Positions 1-5,100 of a stretch of DNA of 5,224 nt are shown here, piece by piece. The notes below the pieces were generated by a model. That model was given only the letters and a program-made list of their open reading frames with translations, was not told where the DNA came from and ran no database searches. The stretch covers positions 1 through 5,224 of the forward strand of contig JARPAQ010000131.1 in NCBI GenBank assembly GCA_029460375.1, written 5' to 3'. Each line of letters opens with the position of its first letter. The stretch's first letter is position 1. A program made the translations under genes and the position numbers. Source of the stretch: Nitrososphaerota archaeon (GTDB taxonomy: Archaea; Thermoproteota; Nitrososphaeria; Nitrososphaerales; JACPRH01).

Positions 1-102
1 ATATCTATTCGGCCAACCATACGCCTCAGGTTGAGGCGATCTTAAGTCCCGCGCTTCCACGGCTAGCAGTGCCCCACTTTGGCCAGACTCGGCAACCCCC
101 GC
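1..102 (-). tRNA. tRNA-Leu(UAA), 5' part, intron-interrupted, cut by window edge
   Basis: Read on the minus strand from base 102, the sequence begins with acceptor strand GCGGGGG, UU at positions 8-9, D-stem GCC (93-91) and a Leu-type D loop with GG and CAAA. Removing 22 bases (76 to 55) joins G77 to GC (54-53), giving D-stem GGC, then G26, CGGGA (27-31) and anticodon loop CUUAAGA with anticodon UAA at 44-42. This layout matches archaeal tRNA-Leu as I know it. The expected UCCCG on the 3' side of the anticodon stem is not contiguous: UC is followed by a 7-bp hairpin (22-38, loop 29-31). That hairpin is either part of a second intron or an unusual long variable arm. The 3' acceptor strand CCCCCGC is not in the window, so the gene continues left of base 1. 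A split-tRNA half or a pseudogene is possible. Identity is fairly sure; splice sites are inferred. Confidence 0.7.
55..76 (-). other. putative 22-nt non-canonical intron in the tRNA-Leu D arm
   Basis: Without removing these bases the D stem cannot close with a normal loop. With them removed, D stem, position 26 and anticodon 5' stem fall into the standard Leu register. CCA (82-80 side, exon) can pair with UGG (near 59-57, intron), an inner GGC/GCC stem lies within the intron, and the 3' cut would fall in an unpaired AAG. This resembles a relaxed bulge-helix-bulge site for the archaeal splicing endonuclease. The pairing is imperfect, so the exact ends are inferred. Confidence 0.5.
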
Positions 103-124
103 TCAGCCTAGCAGAATACAGGTG

Positions 125-133
125 AATATTTAA
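125..133 (-). promoter_or_regulatory. TATA box of the tRNA-Leu gene
   Basis: On the minus strand this reads TTAAATATT. Its centre (129) is 27 bases upstream of the first tRNA base (102), the distance expected for an archaeal TBP site. It lies in the 46-base gap after the stop codon of the upstream minus-strand gene (149), so the tRNA has its own promoter. Confidence 0.7.
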
Positions 134-148
134 CCGTTGGAGGCTATG

Positions 149-697
149 TTACTTCTTTATCTTCTGGTTTACGTCGAAGAGCAGAACTGAAGGAGGAAGC
201 TCTAGGTTGAAGGTTTCTGGATGAGGGGGTTTGAATGAGAGTATATGCATGAGGACTGGTTTGCTTTTATTTCCTCTGTCGGATCTAGTGGGTTTGATCT
301 TTCTGGTTTCGAGCCTTACGTCAGGATGGAACAGAGTATCGAAGTTGTAGCAGTATGTCTCCCCCCAGATGTCGAAGGAATAGTCTACTTTGAAGTAGGG
401 TATGGATATGGTTATCATTCGTGAATACCTTGCTGAATGCACCTTATCATCTTGGTCATAGAATCTTCTGTGAAATTCGTCGTAGAATGGTTTGGCGGCA
501 TAAACGTTTGCACGCGCTGTAGTCCTAGTAAGTATAGGCGCATACCTATCAAACTCGCAGTCCGGAAGCCTCGATATATTATGTTTAACGTCGTCGTGAA
601 GCCTAACGGATCTCTTCACTATAACCTTGAAATTGGTATCTATGATCTTCCTGAGGTTTTCGACAAACTGATGCTCGTTACAATCATAAGTGGGCAT
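149..697 (-). CDS. hypothetical protein, 182 aa
   Basis: I do not recognise this protein. It starts at ATG (697-695) and ends with TAA (151-149). It is basic and rich in aromatic residues (many Tyr, Phe and His), with no signal peptide or membrane segment. An N-terminal part (about 8-35) looks alpha/beta, a middle helical part (about 65-92) contains a run of aromatic and charged residues, and residues 93-125 look beta-rich. The three cysteines (6, 47, 116) do not form an obvious metal site. The start lies 8 bases after the stop of the gene at 706-981, so the two are probably translated from one message. No strong Shine-Dalgarno site is visible; a GGTG overlapping the upstream stop region is about 11 bases away. 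The long open frame and operon-like spacing argue that the gene is real. Confidence 0.65.
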   Translation of the reverse strand: MPTYDCNEHQFVENLRKIIDTNFKVIVKRSVRLHDDVKHNISRLPDCEFDRYAPILTRTTARANVYAAKPFYDEFHRRFYDQDDKVHSARYSRMITISIPYFKVDYSFDIWGETYCYNFDTLFHPDVRLETRKIKPTRSDRGNKSKPVLMHILSFKPPHPETFNLELPPSVLLFDVNQKIKK

Positions 698-705
698 ACT
701 TCAGA

Positions 706-981
706 TTACACCAGCCTATTCAATGCTTTTATCGTCTTCAGACCCCCGCATATAGTAACAACCGGATCACGAAGATAGTCAGCGTCCCCTATCTCATCTG
801 AAACTGTAACGGTCTCCTGACCATTTTTGAATATCTTTTTACTCCAGAACTTCGCGTCTGAGATAACAGTTGCAGACGCCACCTCTGAGAAGCCTAGGTT
901 CAGAACTTCTTCGATTACAGTCTCGACTGGGGAGTAGAATGCCAGACTCTTCAACCGCTGCTCCTTAGGCTTCTTCACCAT
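706..981 (-). CDS. hypothetical protein, 91 aa
   Basis: Unrecognised small protein ending with TAA (708-706). Two starts are possible: TTG at 990, which directly follows an in-frame TAG (993-991), or ATG at 981, three codons later. I prefer ATG 981, because GGAG (988-985) lies just upstream and ATG is the commoner start; the TTG form would be 94 aa. The protein has a lysine-rich N-terminus, a helical segment containing PVETVIEEVLNLGF, a beta-like centre (VTVSDEIGDADYL) and a hydrophobic C-terminal stretch (VVTICGG) followed by a basic helix. There is no membrane segment or recognisable catalytic motif. It is the first gene of a probable two-gene unit with the 182-aa gene 8 bases downstream. 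The shared operon suggests joint function or interaction, but nothing in either sequence says what that is. Confidence 0.6.
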   Translation of the reverse strand: MVKKPKEQRLKSLAFYSPVETVIEEVLNLGFSEVASATVISDAKFWSKKIFKNGQETVTVSDEIGDADYLRDPVVTICGGLKTIKALNRLV

Positions 982-1009
982 CTTCTCCAACTATTGTTAA
1001 TTCAACTTA

Positions 1010-1017
1010 CTAATATC
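1010..1017 (-). promoter_or_regulatory. possible TATA box for the two-gene minus-strand unit
   Basis: The minus strand reads GATATTAG here. Its centre is about 27 bases upstream of base 986, which would give a nearly leaderless message for an ATG at 981. Other AT-rich words nearby (around 1000 and 1025) could also serve, so the call is tentative. Confidence 0.35.
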
Positions 1018-1080
1018 TCTTATTTCACTGTAGTCTAGTTACCTTATCAACAAGAAGCCATCAAGTAATAGATACAGGCA

Positions 1081-1122
1081 TAGGCTTATGGAAGAGGTTC
1101 TAACTCTAAGAGGAACAGCCTA
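1081..1122. other. possible hairpin in the divergent intergenic region
   Basis: The 217-base gap between the divergent genes (982-1198) holds no convincing open frame. It contains an inverted repeat: TAGGCT (1081-1086) pairs with AGCCTA (1117-1122), and GTTC (1097-1100) pairs with the adjacent GAAC (1113-1116), leaving a 10-base bulge on the left side. The word AAGAGG also occurs twice inside. It lies upstream of the TATA candidates for the plus-strand gene, so it is more likely a DNA-level site or chance than a transcript leader. An unknown small RNA cannot be excluded. Confidence 0.25.
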
Positions 1123-1130
1123 ATTCTCGC

Positions 1131-1163
1131 AATAAAAGGTGGATAAATTGAAAAACTTAAAAA
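1131..1163 (+). promoter_or_regulatory. candidate promoter region of the 46-aa microprotein gene
   Basis: Three AT-rich TATA-like words occur: AATAAAAG (1131-1138), ATAAATT (1143-1149) and TTAAAAA (1157-1163). The middle one would place the transcript start near 1173 and leave a leader of about 26 bases that includes the Shine-Dalgarno site. The last one would start the message within that site. I cannot decide between the first two from sequence alone. Confidence 0.4.
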
Positions 1164-1183
1164 CTCCTGAAAAGTCGCCTATT

Positions 1184-1190
1184 GAAGGAG
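1184..1190 (+). promoter_or_regulatory. Shine-Dalgarno site GAAGGAG of the microprotein gene
   Basis: GAAGGAG ends 8 bases before the ATG at 1199, a near-ideal spacing. It is the clearest ribosome binding site in the window and is the main support that this short frame is translated. Confidence 0.7.
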
Positions 1191-1198
1191 CGATTTAG

Positions 1199-1339
1199 AT
1201 GAGCAAGAAACAAGGTTCAAAAGCGGGAAGCGGCTGGAAATACTCCTGTAACTGCGGGTATTCGACTCTGCAGATAGGAAGCGCTGTGTCGCATATTAAC
1301 TCGAACAAAGACCACCAGCTGCAGAGGATAGAACTCTAA
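1199..1339 (+). CDS. putative CCHH zinc-binding microprotein, 46 aa
   Basis: ATG at 1199 opens a 46-codon frame ending in TAA (1337-1339), too short for most ORF cutoffs. The N-terminus is basic and Ser/Gly-rich (MSKKQGSKAGSG), followed by WKYSCNCGYSTLQIGSAV and a His-containing helix. Cys17 and Cys19 (C-x-C in a CNCGY turn) and His32 and His39 give a C-x-C-x12-H-x6-H arrangement that could hold one zinc ion. A C-x-C-G knuckle followed by a helix carrying two histidines resembles a minimal zinc finger, although C-x2-C is more usual. The basic tail suggests nucleic-acid or ribosome binding; this is inference. It is transcribed alone, divergent from the orphan pair and convergent with the coiled-coil gene 53 bases away. 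The strong Shine-Dalgarno site and non-random composition make it a likely real gene. I cannot name a family. Confidence 0.7.
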   Translation: MSKKQGSKAGSGWKYSCNCGYSTLQIGSAVSHINSNKDHQLQRIEL

Positions 1340-1363
1340 AGACTACTCAGTCAGATAACTCAG

Positions 1364-1370
1364 CTTTATT
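1364..1370 (+). terminator. weak T-rich stretch, possible archaeal terminator of the microprotein gene
   Basis: CTTTATT lies 25 bases after the microprotein stop in the 53-base convergent gap (1340-1392). It is preceded by two copies of ACTCAG (1345-1350 and 1358-1363). On the other strand a TTTT run (about 1376-1373) follows the coiled-coil gene. Archaeal termination needs only T-rich tracts, but these are short. Confidence 0.25.
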
Positions 1371-1392
1371 GAAAAGTATTCCTCGGCCATCA

Positions 1393-3078
1393 CTACGAAG
1401 TATGATACGAAGTAATCTTATCCGCACTAATCGGCCCTGTCATGGAGGCCAGTTTGAACGAAAGGTTCAACGCATATAGCATCCTCCTATACTCCGCGTT
1501 CGTCAACCAACCTTCACGCTTAAGAGAATCAAGCCCAGCTCCAAATATCCTGCCCCTCCCAGGATCTTTGAATAGGTTTGTTTCTGACGAAGCCTGAAGG
1601 ACTGCCTCTTCGAACTTTCTATTATTAGACATGATGTTCAGAAACCCTTTGGTGAGGAATATTTCTGACTCTCTGCCGATAGGTGCCAATAGGTGTTGAA
1701 GCTTGGACTCCAACCCTTGGAATGCTCTTCGAAAGTTCTTTCTGACCGATATGTAACTGTTAACGATGGCAGGTGCGTATACATCATACCTCTTCCTACC
1801 TCCAACGTCATACTTTACCAGATACAGCGGGATAAGGAGCACATTGTTCTGTGCAGGTGCCCAAGATACGGTCATATCGAGGAGTATACTTCTATCTTTA
1901 CGTTTGACCTCATTTAGACTTGATATCTGAGATGATATCAGAGAGTACCTATGCTCCAGCTCTTTCATTATCAGGTCTTTCATCTCTGCCTTTGAGTCTC
2001 GTTTGGTTTCCTGTTCTTTTAACCGCTCCTCCTCAGCTCTTATCTGTTTTTCATATCTATCGTTTAGTCGTTTGACTTTCGCATCCAGCTTGAACCGAAT
2101 CTTCTCAAGTTGTTCTGAGCAAATTTTAATCGTCTTCCAGAACTCCGTAACTTGGGCTTTGTTTCGTTCAGATTCTCTGCTCCAATATTCCTCTCCCACG
2201 CGATCTACCCGTTGGCTCAAAGCCTTCTTCTCCTCGATACACTCGCCTTCCATGCGAATCATCTTCTTGACATTCATTTCACATCTCTGCTTCTCTTCAC
2301 GTATCTCTTGAGACTCCTTCTCCATCGCCTCCTTAATGTCTTGGAGCTCATCATCCCACGCCCTACGTAATTCTTCGATCTTCTTCGCCACAACCGGCTT
2401 CAGCCTATCCAACTCTCGGTTTTGCTTTTCAAACTCCTCGTCCTTATCCTCGAGTACCTTGCGCTTAGCTTTATCTATACTTGACCGCAGGCTTTTGTCC
2501 ATCGTTTCAAGAGATTCTATATCCTGCTCCACACGTTTTACAAGAGTGTCGAACTCGGATACTATCTGCTCCACCATCTGCCTGTCCACTCTGAAACAGA
2601 CAGAAGTCTCCTTGGACGGAATAATGGAAGGAGCCTTCTTCACGAAGTCAGTCAGCTCTGACAGAAGCGGAATATCCGATATAACATGGTTCAATTTCAT
2701 ACGTCTACTACTTCTGAACTTAACGAAGGTCTGAGCGTTCTTGGTTAGAAATGCTCGAAGCGGACCGACTTTTTCAGAGGCCTTCGAGAGATCTGTTAGG
2801 AACGGTTCTACGTCGATTATGTCTTGATAGACTACGTATGCGGAGATTGAGGCTAACCCGTCTAGAAGGACACAACGGTCACGCCAACGTATGGCATAGA
2901 GAGGATAATTGGTCTTTAGAACGTCTGTCAGATTCTCCTCCGCGCCCTTCAGAAACCCCTTCTTCTTCCTCCTCTCCTCCGCCCGACAGAATATCGACGC
3001 GATCTCGGCTTCTGAGGAAAAGGATTCTCTATCCACAGACCTCAATGCGAATGGAGGCTGAATGTATGCGTACTTCAT
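1393..3078 (-). CDS. coiled-coil protein of unknown function, 561 aa
   Basis: I do not recognise the family. The start is ATG at 3078 and the stop is TAG (1395-1393). Three parts are visible. Residues 1-165 form a mixed alpha/beta domain with a conserved-looking core (PLYAIRWRDRCVLLDGL, 59-75) and a basic patch RSSRRMK (122-128). Residues about 166-395 are a long, highly charged Glu/Lys/Arg helix with heptad-like spacing and few prolines or glycines, that is, a coiled coil. Residues about 400-445 look beta-rich (VLLIPLYLVKYDVGGRKRYDVYAP), followed by a helical C-terminal region to 561. There is no Walker A motif, signal peptide or membrane segment, so it is not itself an SMC/Rad50 ATPase. A cytoplasmic scaffold or an accessory subunit of a larger complex is a guess. 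It has its own likely promoter and lies 114 bases downstream of pckG on the same strand. Confidence 0.8.
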   Translation of the reverse strand: MKYAYIQPPFALRSVDRESFSSEAEIASIFCRAEERRKKKGFLKGAEENLTDVLKTNYPLYAIRWRDRCVLLDGLASISAYVVYQDIIDVEPFLTDLSKASEKVGPLRAFLTKNAQTFVKFRSSRRMKLNHVISDIPLLSELTDFVKKAPSIIPSKETSVCFRVDRQMVEQIVSEFDTLVKRVEQDIESLETMDKSLRSSIDKAKRKVLEDKDEEFEKQNRELDRLKPVVAKKIEELRRAWDDELQDIKEAMEKESQEIREEKQRCEMNVKKMIRMEGECIEEKKALSQRVDRVGEEYWSRESERNKAQVTEFWKTIKICSEQLEKIRFKLDAKVKRLNDRYEKQIRAEEERLKEQETKRDSKAEMKDLIMKELEHRYSLISSQISSLNEVKRKDRSILLDMTVSWAPAQNNVLLIPLYLVKYDVGGRKRYDVYAPAIVNSYISVRKNFRRAFQGLESKLQHLLAPIGRESEIFLTKGFLNIMSNNRKFEEAVLQASSETNLFKDPGRGRIFGAGLDSLKREGWLTNAEYRRMLYALNLSFKLASMTGPISADKITSYHTS

Positions 3079-3088
3079 TCGACATCTA

Positions 3089-3114
3089 TATCTAGATAAG
3101 GATACATATGTGTC
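3089..3114. promoter_or_regulatory. two inverted repeats in the promoter-leader of the coiled-coil gene
   Basis: TATCTAGATA (3089-3098) is a perfect 10-bp palindrome. GATACATATGTGTC (3101-3114) is a 14-bp inverted repeat with one mismatched pair. Both sit between the TATA candidate and the start codon, around the expected transcript start, where an archaeal repressor could block RNA polymerase. AT-rich palindromes also arise by chance. Confidence 0.3.
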
Positions 3115-3123
3115 TTTATCTTC

Positions 3124-3131
3124 ATTAAATG
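3124..3131 (-). promoter_or_regulatory. possible TATA box of the coiled-coil gene
   Basis: The minus strand reads CATTTAAT. Its centre predicts a transcript start near 3101, giving a leader of about 22 bases before the ATG at 3078. No Shine-Dalgarno site is visible in that leader. A separate promoter here implies that the gene need not depend on read-through from pckG. Confidence 0.4.
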
Positions 3132-3192
3132 TTACATAAAGGAGAAACTTTTCTTCACTACTGTACTCAGTTTTTTATCGGAGTCTGTCAGC

Positions 3193-5046
3193 TCAGCCCT
3201 TCAGTCTTGACTCAAGATTATCGAGCTCGCGCCGAAGCTCCCTAGGCAGTTTATCTCCGAGAGATATGAAGAACTCCTTCAGCTCTTCAAGTTCGCTAAG
3301 CCACGCGTCAGTATCGACTCTCAGCATCTCCTCTAGTGCATCGGAAGAGATATCAAGGCCCTCTAAGTCTAGTGAATCGGGTGTAGGTACGTAGCCTATC
3401 GGTGTTTTTACAGCTTCGCCTCTGCCGTTAATTCTGTCAACGATCCACTTGAGGACACGTATGTTTTCGCTGAAACCGGGCCAGAGGAATCTTCCTTTAC
3501 TGTCGGTGCGGAACCAGTTTACATGGAATATCTTAGGAGGATTAGTGACTTTAGAACCCATCTCTATCCAGTGGCGGAAGTAGTCAGCTATATGGTATCC
3601 GCAGAAGGGGCGCATAGCCATAGGGTCACGGCGTACAACACCCACCTTCCCTACTGCCGCGGCGGTGGTTTCAGCTCCCATAGTAGCTCCTACAAAGACA
3701 CCGTGAACCCAGTTGAAGGATTCGTAGACCAGAGGAGTCAGTTGGGCTCTTCGACCTCCAAACATCATGGCGGATATGGGGACACCCTGTGGGTCGTTGA
3801 ACTTAGGGGATATGGATGGTATCTGATTGATCGGTGTCGTAAACCGGGAATTGGGGTGGGCTGCTTTCGTCTTTCCGGGATTCCAAGGTCTTCCCTGCCA
3901 GTCGATTAGATTTTCGGGTGGATTATCAGTCATACCCTCCCACCACGGGGTACCTTCAGAGGTAAGAGCAACATTTGTGAATATGCTGTTCCTCTTCAGT
4001 GTCTCTATAGCGTTGGGATTGGTCTTCATATTTGTTCCTGGAGCAACGCCGAATAAACCTGATTCAGGATTTATCGCCCAGAAACGTCCGTCTTGACCTA
4101 TGTGGAACCAGGCTATGTCGTCTCCTAATGTCCAAGCTTTCCAACCCTTCTGCGTTTCAGGAGGTTTCAACATCGCCAGATTCGTCTTACCACTGGCACT
4201 CGGAAAGGCGCCGGATATGTATGTCAATTCCCTGTCCGGACTCTCCAGTCCAAGGATTAACTGGTGCTCGGCCATCCACCCCTCGTCACGAGCCATCACG
4301 CTTGCTATACGTAGGGAGTGGCATTTTTTACTTAGGAGGGCGTTGCCTCCGTACCCTGAGCCTACACTCATAATGAGGTGTTCTTCGGGGAATTGGCAGA
4401 TGTACCGTCTGTCTGGACTGAGGTCGCCTATGGAGTGGATTCCTTTTACAAAGTTGCTGGACTCTCCCAGCTGATCTAGGGCTTTCTTGCCCATTTTGGT
4501 CATTATCCTCATGTTGGCGACTACGTAGGGGCTGTCCGTTATCTCGATACCTACTTGAGAGTAGGGTGATCCTTCTGGCCCCATAAGGTATGGTATAACA
4601 TACATTGTCCTTCCTTTCATGGAGCCATTATAGAGAGCGTTCAGTTTAGTTTTCATCTCTTCAGGAGGGGCCCAGTTGTTTGTAGGGCCGGCGTCGTCCT
4701 GTTTTTTGCTGCAGATGAAGGTGAGGTGCTCGGTTCTCGCTACGTCGTTCGGATCGCTTCTATGAAGGTAGCAGTTCGGATACTTCGCCTGATTGATCTC
4801 GATTAATGTGCCATCTTTCAGCATCTTATCCTTGAGTGCTTTATACTCGTCATCTGAGCCATCACACCATACGATACGGTCGGGTCTAGTTATTTTAGCG
4901 ACATCCTCAACAAATTTCTCAAGCGCGAAGTTAGTCAATATTGCCACAGGAAAAACTCGATTTTTGGCATTAATATATTCATCGCTTGTCGATTCTGTTA
5001 CGTCTTTTGTCATGACATAACTAAGCGTTTGTCCAAGAAATGACAC
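3193..5046 (-). CDS. pckG: phosphoenolpyruvate carboxykinase (GTP)
   Basis: Cytosolic enzyme that interconverts oxaloacetate + GTP and phosphoenolpyruvate + GDP + CO2, used in gluconeogenesis or anaplerosis. It is full length (617 aa; the family is about 600-640). Landmarks in order: DVARTE with Arg104 (substrate arginine), KGRTMYVIPYLMGP (144-157), GSGYGGN with Tyr232, the KKC region with Lys241 and HQLILG with His261 (Mn ligands), P-loop FPSASGKTN (281-289), GDDIAW with Asp310 (third Mn ligand), NPNAI (343-347), HPNSRF with Arg401, FGGRR (429-433), the lid region GAETTAAA (457-464), and the guanine-binding WFR...FLWPGF segment (511-525). The P-loop has Ser285 where the family signature has Cys. 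The C-terminal half resembles bacterial (mycobacterial) PckG from memory. The GTG at 5046 follows an in-frame TAA at 5070; ATG at 5013 (606 aa) is an equally good start. Stop is TGA. Confidence 0.96.
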   Translation of the reverse strand: MSFLGQTLSYVMTKDVTESTSDEYINAKNRVFPVAILTNFALEKFVEDVAKITRPDRIVWCDGSDDEYKALKDKMLKDGTLIEINQAKYPNCYLHRSDPNDVARTEHLTFICSKKQDDAGPTNNWAPPEEMKTKLNALYNGSMKGRTMYVIPYLMGPEGSPYSQVGIEITDSPYVVANMRIMTKMGKKALDQLGESSNFVKGIHSIGDLSPDRRYICQFPEEHLIMSVGSGYGGNALLSKKCHSLRIASVMARDEGWMAEHQLILGLESPDRELTYISGAFPSASGKTNLAMLKPPETQKGWKAWTLGDDIAWFHIGQDGRFWAINPESGLFGVAPGTNMKTNPNAIETLKRNSIFTNVALTSEGTPWWEGMTDNPPENLIDWQGRPWNPGKTKAAHPNSRFTTPINQIPSISPKFNDPQGVPISAMMFGGRRAQLTPLVYESFNWVHGVFVGATMGAETTAAAVGKVGVVRRDPMAMRPFCGYHIADYFRHWIEMGSKVTNPPKIFHVNWFRTDSKGRFLWPGFSENIRVLKWIVDRINGRGEAVKTPIGYVPTPDSLDLEGLDISSDALEEMLRVDTDAWLSELEELKEFFISLGDKLPRELRRELDNLESRLKG

Positions 5047-5077
5047 ATTGAGATCATTAAGGAAGAGTTACACGCTG

Positions 5078-5087
5078 TTTTTAATAT
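5078..5087 (-). promoter_or_regulatory. candidate TATA box of pckG
   Basis: The minus strand reads ATATTAAAAA, preceded by a purine-rich GAGGAG that could act as the TFB recognition element. The predicted transcript start is near 5056, about 10 bases before the GTG start or 43 before the ATG at 5013. A second candidate, CATAAATATG (5119-5110), would start the message near 5088. Confidence 0.45.
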
Positions 5088-5100
5088 CTCCTCAAGGTCG

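Noticed and set aside
1..120. SRP (7S) RNA or rRNA fragment
   Set aside because: The GC-rich block at the left edge fits the tRNA-Leu layout, with anticodon loop and a TATA box at -27. No SRP helix 8 tetraloop motif was seen.
437..778. 113-codon plus-strand frame across the two orphan genes
   Set aside because: It overlaps both minus-strand frames and their junction, has no Shine-Dalgarno site, and the minus-strand pair has operon-like spacing. The minus-strand reading is preferred but not proven.
2003..2734. Plus-strand open frames opposite the coiled-coil gene
   Set aside because: They are antisense to Glu/Lys-rich helix codons, which read as Ser/Phe/Leu-rich protein on the other strand. 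They have no ribosome binding sites and show low-complexity Ser runs.
1393..3078. SMC/Rad50-like ATPase
   Set aside because: The long coiled coil is suggestive, but neither end has a Walker A P-loop or an ABC signature, so it is only a coiled-coil protein of unknown role.
3523..5020. Several plus-strand open frames opposite pckG
   Set aside because: pckG is unmistakable across its whole length on the minus strand. These frames are its shadows and carry no recognisable domains.
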